Shown: piece by piece, positions 54,938 through 63,888 of the stretch
Layout: each line of letters starts with the position of its first letter
Position numbering within the stretch: position 1 is the stretch's first letter
Assembly: GCF_902833905.1 (NCBI RefSeq)
Contig: NZ_CADFGP010000006.1
Location: 171,098 to 235,097 of the forward strand
Origin: Paraburkholderia tuberum STM678
Lineage (GTDB): Bacteria; Pseudomonadota; Gammaproteobacteria; Burkholderiales; Burkholderiaceae
Direction of reading: 5' to 3'
Length of the DNA stretch: 64,000 nt
Notes under the pieces: generated by a model
Database searches by the model: none
Seen by the model: only the letters and a program-made list of their open reading frames with translations
What the model was told of the DNA's origin: nothing
Made by a program: the position numbers and the translations under genes

Positions 54938-54949
54938 AATTGGGCAATT
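54938..54949. promoter_or_regulatory. LysR-type operator candidate
   Basis: AATTG-GG-CAATT is a 5+5 inverted repeat in the 104-bp divergent promoter between the LysR gene and the benzoylformate decarboxylase gene. Its position fits the usual LysR binding region, though it is not a textbook T-N11-A box. Confidence 0.4.
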
Positions 54950-55017
54950 TTCGGCTACCCCGGCGGCCGTGATAATGGCCATTCGATTTTTCGCGCTCAC
55001 CAGACAGGAGACTTCGC

Positions 55018-56661
55018 ATGACAAGCAGCGCGCCGCAGCAGAATCAGGCACACGCAAAAGAACAGAGCACGCGGTGGACCGTACGCGACGCGGTCATCGA
55101 CTTCGCGCGCCGCGTCGGCATGACGTCGATCTTCGCGAACCCGGGCTCGACCGAGCTGCCGATGTTCCGCGATTTCCCCGCGGATTTCCGCTACGTGCTC
55201 GGTCTTCAGGAAGCGGTCGTGGTCGGCATGGCCGACGGCTACGCGCAGACCACCGGCAACGCGGCGTTCGTGAACCTGCATTCGGCGGCGGGCGTCGGCA
55301 ATGCGATGGGCAATATCTTCACGGCGTTTCGCAACCGCACGCCGCTCGTCGTCACCGCGGGTCAGCAGGCCCGCTCGATCCTGCCGTTCGAACCGTTCCT
55401 CGCCGCGACCCAGGCCACCGAATTGCCGAAGCCCTACGTGAAGTGGAGCATCGAGCCGGCTCGCGCGCAGGATGTGCCGCTCGCGATCGCGCGTGCGTAC
55501 GCGATCGCGATGCAGGAGCCGCGCGGCCCGGTGTTCGTGTCGATTCCCGCCGACGACTGGGATCAGCCGGCCGAGCGCGTGGCCGACCGCGAGGTCGCGC
55601 ACATCATGCGACCCGATCCGGCAATGCTCGAACGCATCGGCACGGTGCTCGACGCGTGCGAGCGGCCCGCGTTCGTGGTCGGTGGCGCGGTCGATCGCGC
55701 GGACGCGGCGGCTGAAGTCGTGCGCCTCGCGGAGCGGCATTCCGCGCGCGTCTACGTCGCGCCGATGACAGGACGTTGCAGCTTCCCCGAAACGCACCGC
55801 CTGTTCGCGGGCTTTTTGCCGGCGCTGCGTGAGCGCATCGTCGAGTTGCTCGGCGCGCACGACGCGATCTTCGTGATCGGCGCGCCAGCGTTCACGTATC
55901 ACGTCGAAGGCAGTGGTCCGCATGTGCCGCCGGGCTCGCGGCTGTGTCAGTTGATCGACGATCCGGGCGTTGCCGCATGGACGCCGCAGGGCATCGCCGC
56001 GGTCGGCAACGTGCGGCTCGGCGTGCAGGATCTGCTCGCGCGCGCCGCGCCCAAAGCGCGCGAGTTGCCCGCGCCGCGCGCGGTGGCGCCGCGAGCGCTG
56101 CCGCCCGCGCGGGGCGAGCGGATGTCGGTCGCGTTCGCGTTGCAGACGCTCGCCGAAGTGCGCGATCCCGATGGCATCGTCGTCGAGGAAGCGCCGAGCT
56201 CGCGGCCCATCATGCAGACCTATCTGCCGATCGCGCGCGCCGGCACGTTCCTGACGATGGACAGCGGCGGCCTCGGCTACGGCATGCCGGCGGCGCTCGG
56301 CGTTGCGCTTGCGCGGCCGGGCGAGCGCGTGATCGCGCTGATCGGCGACGGTTCGAGCATGTACTCGATTCAGGCGATCTGGAGCGCGGTGCAGATGCAG
56401 CTACCGATCACATTCGTGATCCTGAACAACACGCGCTACGCGGCGTTGCAGGATTTCGCGCCGGTGTTCGGTTTCGCGCCTGGCGAAACCGTGCAGGGCA
56501 CGGACCTGCCGGGCCTCGACTTCGTGACGATCGCGGCGGGCATGGGTTGCCCTGGCGCGCGCGTCAGCGAGGCGGCTGAACTTGCCGACGTGTTGCGTCG
56601 CGCGCTGACCGAACGTGACTTGAAAAGCGGTCCCACGCTCGTCGAAGCGATCGTCGCGTAA
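55018..56661 (+). CDS. mdlC: Benzoylformate decarboxylase (ThDP-dependent)
   Basis: Decarboxylates benzoylformate to benzaldehyde in the mandelate pathway. The 547-aa protein has all three ThDP-enzyme domains. Key residues line up with the Pseudomonas enzyme: Ser44 in NPGSTELPMF, Glu65 in GLQEAVVVG (cofactor-activating), His88 in NLHSAAGVGN and His295 in FTYHVEGSG. The cofactor motif is GDGSSMYSIQ to ILNNTRY near residues 440-470. The N-terminal 17 residues are extra and polar. It is followed by an aldehyde dehydrogenase gene 37 bp away and an aromatic-acid carrier. A phenylpyruvate or related 2-oxo acid is an alternative substrate. Confidence 0.85.
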   Translation: MTSSAPQQNQAHAKEQSTRWTVRDAVIDFARRVGMTSIFANPGSTELPMFRDFPADFRYVLGLQEAVVVGMADGYAQTTGNAAFVNLHSAAGVGNAMGNIFTAFRNRTPLVVTAGQQARSILPFEPFLAATQATELPKPYVKWSIEPARAQDVPLAIARAYAIAMQEPRGPVFVSIPADDWDQPAERVADREVAHIMRPDPAMLERIGTVLDACERPAFVVGGAVDRADAAAEVVRLAERHSARVYVAPMTGRCSFPETHRLFAGFLPALRERIVELLGAHDAIFVIGAPAFTYHVEGSGPHVPPGSRLCQLIDDPGVAAWTPQGIAAVGNVRLGVQDLLARAAPKARELPAPRAVAPRALPPARGERMSVAFALQTLAEVRDPDGIVVEEAPSSRPIMQTYLPIARAGTFLTMDSGGLGYGMPAALGVALARPGERVIALIGDGSSMYSIQAIWSAVQMQLPITFVILNNTRYAALQDFAPVFGFAPGETVQGTDLPGLDFVTIAAGMGCPGARVSEAAELADVLRRALTERDLKSGPTLVEAIVA

Positions 56662-56698
56662 CGGCGCTTCCCATTCACGAACAGGAGAGAGACCTACG

Positions 56699-57370
56699 AT
56701 GAAAAACGTATCGATGCTGATCGGCGGCGAGCAGACACAGGCGCGCAACGGCGCGAGCTTCGAGCGCCGCAGTCCGCTCGACGGCGAAGTCGCGACGCGC
56801 GCGCCGGCCGCGACCGTCGAAGATGCCGTGGCCGCCGCCGATGCCGCCGCGGCCGCCTTTCCGGTGTGGTCCGCGCTCGGACCGAGCGAGCGCCGCGCGC
56901 TGCTGACGAAGGGCGCGCACGCGCTCGAAGCGAAGGCCGAGGCCTTCGCGGCCGCGATGGCCGCCGAGACCGGCGCGTCGGGCATCTGGGCCGGCTTCAA
57001 CGTGCATCTCTCGCTCGATCGCGTGACGCCGGACATGCGCATCTATCACGACGAATCGTTCGGGCCGGTCAAGCCGATCGTGCGCGTGCGTGGCGAGGAA
57101 GCCGCAATCGCGTGTGCGAACGACAACGAATACGGCCTGTCGGCGGCAGTGTTCAGCCGCGACACGGCGCGCGCGCTGAACGTCGCTAAACGCATCGAGT
57201 CGGGCATTTGTCACGTGAACGGCCCGACCGTGCACGACGAAGCGCAGATGCCGTTCGGCGGCGTGAAGGCGAGTGGCTTCGGCCGCTTCGGCGGCAAGGC
57301 GGGGATCGCGGAATTCACCGATCTGCGCTGGGTCACGCTGCAAACGATGCCGCGTCACTATCCGTTCTGA
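56699..57370 (+). pseudogene. Aldehyde dehydrogenase with large in-frame internal deletion
   Basis: The frame is open (223 aa) but normal benzaldehyde/vanillin dehydrogenases have about 480. The N-terminus up to ETGASGIWAGFNVHL (about residue 100) is joined directly to LDRVTPDMRIYHDESFGPV, which normally lies some 260 residues further on. The missing part holds the Rossmann core, the catalytic Glu and the nucleophilic Cys, so no dehydrogenase activity is possible. The C-terminal section with NGPTVHDEAQMPFGGVKASG is intact. Start and ribosome site (AGGAGAGAG) are normal. It follows mdlC, whose product benzaldehyde it would have oxidised. Confidence 0.85.
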
Positions 57371-57500
57371 TGAGGCGCGACGCGATGGGCTCGCTGTTCG
57401 GCGGCCAACTCGCCGAAGCGGGCCATCGCGTCGCACCGTCCTGCCGACAGCAAAAAAAATCGAACAACGCGCGTGCAGCGCAAACAACGGAGACAGGTTC

Positions 57501-58919
57501 ATGAGTTTCGTTCCTCCCGCTTCGGCCGCGGCCTCGACCGCGACCGCGCGCGACGACGCGGCGCTCGCCGGCATCGCGCGCGGCGGCAACACGGTCGACA
57601 TCGGTTATGCACTCGACGACGGCCCCTACACGTTGCTGCAGAAAATCGCGGTGGTGCTCGCGGCGCTGTCGATCGTCGTCGACGGCTTCGACAGCCAGCT
57701 GATCGGCTTCGCGATTCCGATGCTGACCAAGGAGTGGGGCGTCACGCGCAACGCATTTGCGCCGGTGGTTGCGTCGGGGCTGGTCGGCATGGGTATCGGC
57801 AGCGCGTTCGCGGGGCTGTTCGCCGATCGCTTCGGCCGCCGCTGGGCGGTGATCGGCAGCGTGTTCGTGTTCGGCCTGGCGACCTGCGCGATCAGTCTCG
57901 CGCCGAACGTCGCGGCCATTGCGGCGCTGCGCTTTATCGCGGGGCTCGGCATCGGCGGCGCGCTGCCCACATCGACTACGCTGACCGCCGAGTTCACGCC
58001 CGCGCGTTTTCGTACCTTCGCGGTGACGGCGACCATTCTGTGCGTGCCGCTGGGCGGTATGGTCGCCGGATTGTTCGCCGGCCAGGTGCTGCCGGTTTAT
58101 GGCTGGCGCGGTCTGTTCGTAGCGGGTGGTGTGCTGCCGCTCGTGCTCGCCCTCGTCCTGCTCGCGGCGCTGCCGGAATCGCCGCGTTTTCTGGCACGCC
58201 GTCCGCATCGCTGGCCCGAACTCGTGAAGCTGCTGCGGCGCATGGCGCGCGACGTGTCGGCCGATGCGAGCTTCACCGATGTGCGCGAACAAAGCGCTGA
58301 GAAACACGTCGGCTTTGCCGCGCTGTTCCGCGATGGCCGTTCGCGCGACACCGTCGCGATCTGGGGCGCGTTCTTCATGTGCCTGCTCGCGGTGTATGCG
58401 GCGTTCAGCTGGCTGCCGTCGATGCTGACGAGTGAGGGTTTGAGCGTGTCGCTCGCGGGCTATGGCCTGAGCGCGTACAACCTCGGCGGCGTAATCGGCG
58501 CGGTGCTGTGCGCGCTGGCGATCGGGCGCTACGGCTCGCGCTGGCCGCTGCTGCTGTGCTGCGCGGGCGGCGTCGCGAGTGCGTGGATGCTGCTCGGCGT
58601 CGGCGCGACGCAGCATACGGCGTTGATGATCGTCGGTCTCGGCTTGCACGGGCTGTTCGTCAATGCGGTGCAATCGACGATGTACGCGCTGTGCGCATAC
58701 GTCTATCCGACCAGCGTGCGGGCGACGGGCACCGCGTCGGCACTCGCGTTCGGCCGCGTCGGCGCAATTCTGAGCGCATTCGCCGGTGCCGCGGTGATCA
58801 CGGCCGGTGGCGCATCGGGCTATCTGCTGATGCTCGGTATCGCAATGGTCATCGTGCTGATTGCGCTGGCGGTGGTGCAGCGGCATATTCCGCGTCGAGG
58901 CGCCGAGAGCGCGCGCTGA
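57501..58919 (+). CDS. Aromatic acid:H+ symporter, MFS (AAHS family)
   Basis: Inner-membrane carrier of 472 aa with twelve spans. It has DGFDSQLIGFAIPML in span 1 with the AAHS acidic residue (D-G-F-D), motif A as GLFADRFGRRWAV, and PESPRFLARRP after span 6. These are hallmarks of the PcaK/BenK type that import benzoate, 4-hydroxybenzoate or mandelate-like acids. ATG 57501 has GGAGACAGG upstream. It is last in the mdlC operon. It would supply the aromatic acid for this pathway. Confidence 0.85.
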   Translation: MSFVPPASAAASTATARDDAALAGIARGGNTVDIGYALDDGPYTLLQKIAVVLAALSIVVDGFDSQLIGFAIPMLTKEWGVTRNAFAPVVASGLVGMGIGSAFAGLFADRFGRRWAVIGSVFVFGLATCAISLAPNVAAIAALRFIAGLGIGGALPTSTTLTAEFTPARFRTFAVTATILCVPLGGMVAGLFAGQVLPVYGWRGLFVAGGVLPLVLALVLLAALPESPRFLARRPHRWPELVKLLRRMARDVSADASFTDVREQSAEKHVGFAALFRDGRSRDTVAIWGAFFMCLLAVYAAFSWLPSMLTSEGLSVSLAGYGLSAYNLGGVIGAVLCALAIGRYGSRWPLLLCCAGGVASAWMLLGVGATQHTALMIVGLGLHGLFVNAVQSTMYALCAYVYPTSVRATGTASALAFGRVGAILSAFAGAAVITAGGASGYLLMLGIAMVIVLIALAVVQRHIPRRGAESAR

Positions 58920-58933
58920 TCGACGCGACGTCT

Positions 58934-58966
58934 CTCGCGGTGCGTTCGTATCGCGAGGGACTTTTT
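58934..58966 (+). terminator. Possible terminator of the mdlC operon
   Basis: CTCGCG (58934-58939) and CGCGAG (58952-58957) form a short stem with a 12-nt loop, followed after GGA-C by five T. It lies 15 bp after the carrier stop. The short stem and long loop make it weak. Confidence 0.4.
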
Positions 58967-59051
58967 CGCGCGATCTGATTTTCCCCTATGCAAGAGCCTG
59001 TTTCTCGCGCATCGCGGCGGTTTCCACTTGCCCCATGCACGAGCGACGCTA

Positions 59052-59783
59052 TCAACCTTGCTGAATATAAACCGGTAACGCCACTGCATTCGCCGCCGGA
59101 TCGCCGGCCGCATTGGTCGGCAAATACTGTGTCTGAAACGCGGTGAACATCGCGGCAAACCCATCGGCGCGCTGCACGATCACCGCGCCGTCCTGGAACG
59201 CGCCGTTTTCGTTGTAATGCGGGCCGCGCGGATTGCCCTGATTCATGTGAGTCTCGTGAAGGCCGTCCTTCTTCGGCAGAAACAGAAAGCCGAACCCATA
59301 GACCACGATGCCCGCGGTGGTCGGTGTCCAGAAATCGCGGTTGTGCAACTGGCCGCTGCCGTTGTCGTAGGGCAGACTTTGCGACGGCTTGCTTTCGTCG
59401 ATGGTGAGGATTTCGTCGATGATGTCGTTGACGTCGGCGCGGTTGCCGTTTTGATCCTCGTAGGGGACCGGCCGCATGCGGTGAATGTCGAGCAGGCTGC
59501 TGTCCTGGAAGTAATCGAGCCGTGGAAAGCCGCTCGTGTAGAGGCCGAGGTTCAGGGGCTGCAGTTTCGCGCTGAGTGGATCGGCGAAGTTCAGATCGGC
59601 ATAGAAGTACACGTCGTCGTTACCGCTTGCGCCCGGTTGCGTCGACGCCGAATTGACGACGATGTTGAATGGCGTGTTGTCGTTGCCAGTCACCGTGATC
59701 ACATAGTGCGGACTGCCTATATACGAATCTTTGAAAGGCGCCGCGCGCAGCAGTTTTCCCTTGAACATGCAGTATTCGTTCAT
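59052..59783 (-). CDS. DUF2278 family protein (YukJ-like)
   Basis: A 243-aa soluble beta-rich protein. The family pattern is visible: an N-terminal strand set around FKGKLLRAAPFKD and SPHYVITVTGND, then VYGFGFLFLP and the signature HETHMNQGNPRGPHYNENG followed by FQDGAVIV. It has no signal peptide. Function is unknown, and homologues occur in scattered bacteria. ATG 59783 gives the usual length, though the ribosome site (GAAGG) is rather far. It converges with the mdlC operon. Confidence 0.78.
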   Translation of the reverse strand: MNEYCMFKGKLLRAAPFKDSYIGSPHYVITVTGNDNTPFNIVVNSASTQPGASGNDDVYFYADLNFADPLSAKLQPLNLGLYTSGFPRLDYFQDSSLLDIHRMRPVPYEDQNGNRADVNDIIDEILTIDESKPSQSLPYDNGSGQLHNRDFWTPTTAGIVVYGFGFLFLPKKDGLHETHMNQGNPRGPHYNENGAFQDGAVIVQRADGFAAMFTAFQTQYLPTNAAGDPAANAVALPVYIQQG

Positions 59784-60363
59784 GACTGAATGACCTTCTC
59801 GAAGTTGACGATCGGAAAGCGACGTATCCAAGCATACGGTGCTACACGTCGATAAACAACCGCGCCCGCTGTCATACGCTTGCAATGTTTTTATCCCGAC
59901 GCTATTGCGGTGTGCGAGCAATGGTCATCACGCGTGGCGCTACGGGTTGGAGACGCGCAAGGAGAAGGCGTGGCATTTCCTCGCGTCGGACGACGGCTGA
60001 CGGCCAGGCGGCCGTCGAACAGATCAACGAGGGGTGCTCGACGGAACGAAGTCGCCCGGTCAATGCGCCCGCGATCGGCGACCTGTTCGATCTTTTCGAC
60101 TTCGACCGGGACGCCGACGAGCACGGGCATCATGACGGGTCGCACCCGGACCATGACGCAGGCAACGGCGGTAAGGGCTGGTGGCCTCTCTGACCATAAC
60201 CTGGAACGCTCGCGCGACCGGTACAACGTAAAGTAGGACCGCAGCGCATTCCGGCGGCGGTCACGGGGGGCAGATGATTGGTGCGATCCTGCGGCTGACC
60301 GGCGATTTGAAGGCTGTGCGGGCACTCGAGGGCTGAGGGAAACTGAATCGCAACCATGCAGTG
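59784..60363. other. Intergenic stretch with possible gene remnants
   Basis: About 580 bp without a convincing gene. One plus-strand frame near 59902-60000 ends in HAWRYGLETRKEKAWHFLAS, and another to 60193 ends in an Asp/His-rich stretch. Both look somewhat protein-like but lack starts, so they may be remains of a lost gene or chance. Confidence 0.35.
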
Positions 60364-61818
60364 CTATCGGATGCCCACCTGCCGCGCGGTCGCATCGATC
60401 GCCGCTTCTGCCTTCGAGACGATTTCGTCGATTTCCGGCCGGCTGACCACGAGCGGCGGCGACAGCAGCATCCGGTCGCCGCTCGCGCGCATGATCAGAT
60501 TGCCGTTGAAGCAGAAGTCGCGGCAGATCGTACCGACATCGCCGCCATTCGCGAAGCGCTTGCGCTCGAGCGGCTTCTCGGCGAGTTGCACGCCCGCCAC
60601 GAGGCCCGCGCCGCTGATCTCGCCAACGATAGGATGACCGGCGAACGTCTCACGCAGCTTCTTCTGAAAGTACGGACCCGTATCTACTTTGACGCGCTCC
60701 ACGATCCTCTCGTCGCGCAGCAGTTTCAGATTCGCAAGCGCGACGGCCGCCGCGACCGGATGCCCGGAGTAGGTGAGGCCATGATTGAAGTCACCGTTGT
60801 CGATCAGTGCGCGGGCGACGCGATCATGTAGACCGACAGCCCCCATCGGCACGTAACCGCTCGTCAGTCCCTTCGCGAGCGTGATCAGGTCCGGCTCGAA
60901 GCGGAAGTGCTGATGCGCGAACCATTCGCCGGTTCGGCCGAAGCCGCCGATCACTTCGTCCGCGACGAGCAGCACGTCGTACTTGCGGCAAATGCGCTCG
61001 ATTTCCGGCCAATACGTGTCAGCCGGAAAAATCACGCCGCCCGCTCCCTGGAAAGGCTCACCGATAAATGCGGCGACATTGTCCGCACCGAGTTCGAGAA
61101 TCTTCGCTTCGAGCTGCCGCGCGCGAGCCAGCGCGAATTCTTCCGCCGTCTGATCGCTTGCCGCTTCGCCGAAGAAATAGGGCTGATCGATATGTACTAT
61201 GTTCTCGACTTTCGATGGCATCTGCTCATGCATATAAGCCATGCCGCCGAGCGTGCCGCCCGCGATCGTCGACCCGTGATAAGCGTTTTTGCGCGCGATG
61301 ACGAACTTCCTCGCGGGCTGTCGTTGCGTCGCCCAGTATTGATGGACGATGCGCAGCACGGTGTCGTTGCCTTCCGAGCCGCTGTTGCAGTAGAAGAAGT
61401 GATTGAATGGGGCGGGCGTCAGTTCGGCGAGCAGGGCAGACAGTTCAATCACGGGCGGATGCGTCGTCTTGAAGAACGTGTTGTAGTACGGCAGTTCCCG
61501 CATCTGCCGGAATGCGGCGTCGGCCAGTTCCTGGCGGCCGTAGCCGACGTTCACGCACCACAGTCCCGCCATGCCGTCGATGATCTTGTTGCCCTCCGAG
61601 TCCCACAGGTACACGCCTTGCGCCTTGACGATCACGCGAGTACCCGCGCGATTAAGCGAGCCCATATCCGAGAATGGGTGGATGTGATGCGCGGCATCGA
61701 GCGCGCGGTATTCGGCGGTGCTGCGAGATGTGGCTTGCGAGGTCGGCGCGTCTTTCGTGCCGCCATGCTGCGACGTTTCCTTTTCCGCATACATCACGTC
61801 TTCAGTCTTATGGCTCAT
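60364..61818 (-). CDS. spuC: Putrescine/omega-amino acid--pyruvate aminotransferase (class III)
   Basis: PLP-dependent transaminase of 484 aa. The fold is complete: YLWDSEGNKIIDGMAGLWCV, YCNSGSEGNDTVLRI (PLP phosphate), AYHGST, DEVIGGFGRTGEWF (Asp binding the PLP nitrogen) and TLAKGLTSGYVPMGAV with the Schiff-base Lys. This matches SpuC/omega-aminotransferases that deaminate putrescine or beta-alanine. The first 35 residues are extra and polar. It lies 57 bp after the glutamine-synthetase-like gene on the same strand, so the two form a polyamine-use operon. Confidence 0.88.
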   Translation of the reverse strand: MSHKTEDVMYAEKETSQHGGTKDAPTSQATSRSTAEYRALDAAHHIHPFSDMGSLNRAGTRVIVKAQGVYLWDSEGNKIIDGMAGLWCVNVGYGRQELADAAFRQMRELPYYNTFFKTTHPPVIELSALLAELTPAPFNHFFYCNSGSEGNDTVLRIVHQYWATQRQPARKFVIARKNAYHGSTIAGGTLGGMAYMHEQMPSKVENIVHIDQPYFFGEAASDQTAEEFALARARQLEAKILELGADNVAAFIGEPFQGAGGVIFPADTYWPEIERICRKYDVLLVADEVIGGFGRTGEWFAHQHFRFEPDLITLAKGLTSGYVPMGAVGLHDRVARALIDNGDFNHGLTYSGHPVAAAVALANLKLLRDERIVERVKVDTGPYFQKKLRETFAGHPIVGEISGAGLVAGVQLAEKPLERKRFANGGDVGTICRDFCFNGNLIMRASGDRMLLSPPLVVSRPEIDEIVSKAEAAIDATARQVGIR

Positions 61819-61875
61819 ACTGCCTCCGTCTATTCAAGGTTCTCATTGACCGATTGACCGATCGGCCCGCAGCAC

Positions 61876-63210
61876 TCAAACGTGCAGCAGCAAGTGCCGG
61901 CGTTCCCACGAACTGATCACGCGGAAAAACGCTTCGTATTCGGTCTCTTTCAACGCGAGATACGCGCGGACGAACTGCTCGCCGAGTACTTCGGCAATCG
62001 GCTCGCACGCGCTCATCGACGTCAAGCCTTCTTCGAGATTGCGCGGTAATTGATAGGGCAGGGCATAGCCGTCGCTCGCCAGCGGTTCGGTTGCGGCGAG
62101 CCGCTGCGTGATGCCGAGATAGCCCGCCGCCAAGGTCGCGGCAATCGCCAGATACGGATTGCAATCGACACCCGGAATCCGGTTCTCGATGCGGCGCGCG
62201 ACCGGCGCGGAATGCGGAACCCGGAAGCCGACCGTGCGATTGTCATAACCCCACGCGACATTGATCGGCGCGGCCATGAAACGCGACAGACGCCGGTACG
62301 AATTGATGTACGGCGCGAAGATCGGCATCAGCGCCGGCGTGTATTTCTGCAAGCCGGCGATATAGCCGGTGAACAGCGAGGTCGGCTCGCCGTCGGCGGC
62401 GGTGAAGAGGTTGCGGCCGGTTTCCATATCGACGAGGCTTTGATGCATGTGCATCGCCGAGCCCGGTTCACCTTCCATCGGCTTCGCCATGAAAGTCGCG
62501 TACATCTTGTGACGCAACGCCGCTTCGCGCACGGTGCGCTTGAAGAGAAACACACTGTCCGCGAGCTTGAGCGGATCGCCGTGCATGAAGTTGATTTCCA
62601 TCTGCGCGGCGCCGACTTCGTGTATCAGCGTATCGACTTCGAGTTCCTGCACGTCGCAGTACTCGTAGATGTCTTCGAACAACGGGTCGAATTCGTTGAC
62701 CGCTTCGATCGAATACGCCTGGCGTCCGGTTTCCGCGCGACCCGTGCGTCCGACCGGCGGTTGCAACGGCAGATCGGGATCGCGGTTCATGTCGACCAAA
62801 TAGAACTCGAGCTCCGGCGCGATCACCGGTTTCCAGCCGCGCGCCTTATATAGTTCGAGCACGCGCCGCAGCACGCAGCGCGGCGAGATTTCGACCGGCG
62901 TGCCGTCGAAATGCACGCAATCGTGAATCACCTGCGCGGTCGGGTCGACTGCCCACGGAATCATCCGGATCGTGCTCGCGTCGGGTACGCACACCATGTC
63001 GGGATCGGTGACGCCGGTCAGCGAATCGCTTTGCGGATAGTCGCCGGTGACGGTCTGGATCATCACCGCCTGCGGCAGACGCATCGATTCGCCCGATTCG
63101 AACTTGCTGCGCGGAATGATCTTGCCGCGCGCGATGCCGGCCATGTCCGGAATAATTGCTTCGATTTCGGTGACATGATGCTTTTTCAGAAATTCGTCGA
63201 TGTCATGCAT
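61876..63210 (-). CDS. puuA: Gamma-glutamylputrescine synthetase-like protein (glutamine synthetase family)
   Basis: ATP-dependent ligase of 444 aa in the glutamine-synthetase family. Motifs are APELEFYLVD (metal site), GAAQMEINFMHGDPLKLAD, MEGEPGSAMHMHQSL, and NVAWGYDNRTVGFRVP with the GS-type arginines. It is more like PuuA/SpuI than biosynthetic GlnA: it lacks the adenylylation Tyr loop and starts IDEFLKKHHVTEIEAIIPDM. It glutamylates putrescine to start its breakdown. It is first in an operon with the putrescine aminotransferase. The upstream 790 bp to the window end holds no other gene of this pathway. Confidence 0.85.
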   Translation of the reverse strand: MHDIDEFLKKHHVTEIEAIIPDMAGIARGKIIPRSKFESGESMRLPQAVMIQTVTGDYPQSDSLTGVTDPDMVCVPDASTIRMIPWAVDPTAQVIHDCVHFDGTPVEISPRCVLRRVLELYKARGWKPVIAPELEFYLVDMNRDPDLPLQPPVGRTGRAETGRQAYSIEAVNEFDPLFEDIYEYCDVQELEVDTLIHEVGAAQMEINFMHGDPLKLADSVFLFKRTVREAALRHKMYATFMAKPMEGEPGSAMHMHQSLVDMETGRNLFTAADGEPTSLFTGYIAGLQKYTPALMPIFAPYINSYRRLSRFMAAPINVAWGYDNRTVGFRVPHSAPVARRIENRIPGVDCNPYLAIAATLAAGYLGITQRLAATEPLASDGYALPYQLPRNLEEGLTSMSACEPIAEVLGEQFVRAYLALKETEYEAFFRVISSWERRHLLLHV

Positions 63211-63888
63211 GATTGTTCTCTCTGTTTTGGTCCGCGATCTGGGTCATGTGTGCAGGGTTTCGTGTATTCATGCGCGGGCGACACGCGTCGCCGAAGGCGC
63301 GAAATATCGCGCGGCGAGGTGGGAAAACGCGAAGGCGAGTCGACGCCAAAGCGAATCCGCGCAATAACGCGCAGCGCTTACCCGATTAGAAGCGGCTCGA
63401 TTGAATCCGTCGCGATGCGCGGTGATCAGTCAGTGCCGCGCGGACGCAAGCAGCCAGCTCGCGAAAACGCGAGCAAACGGACGAATCGAGCAGCGAAAAG
63501 AGATGAAAGAGGAGAGGCGCTACGGCAGCAGCGAAGCGACTTCGTCTGTGCGCACCGCGATGAACGCGCGCGCGGAGAGGACGTTGCGGCGTCGAACGGA
63601 ACGACGCGACAGGACTGTGATGACGGACAGAAAGCGGCGAAACGCAAGGCTGCCGTTGCTGCCGTCGGCGCTGGCGCCGTCAGCGCAAGTACAACGCGCC
63701 TGACTGCGATTCCAATTCACCAAAGGGCCTCGGACTCTCACGATGACACTCGACTGGCGTAGTTGAGGGTATTGAACGGCCTGTTTCGAATCCACAGCGG
63801 ATATTGAAGAAACAGGACACGGGTTGATCGAGAAGAAACGGTACTAGCTTAATTCGCCGCGCCGCCCACAAGATCTCCCACTAGCTAG
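63211..63888. other. Upstream region of puuA-like gene, no gene recognised
   Basis: About 680 bp. It must carry the puuA-like promoter. The stretch 63470-63680 is purine-rich and open in several frames, but the translations are Arg/Ala-rich with no ribosome site. CTAGCTAG at 63881-63888 is a direct repeat of CTAG next to the presumed IS end. Confidence 0.45.

Noticed and set aside
57333..58886. 517-aa frame antisense to the aromatic-acid carrier
   Set aside because: Arg/His/Gln-rich shadow of the MFS gene with no recognisable domain or ribosome site.
63426..63762. Frames in the purine-rich region upstream of puuA
   Set aside because: Open in several frames at once because of skewed composition. 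None has a start signal or a family pattern.
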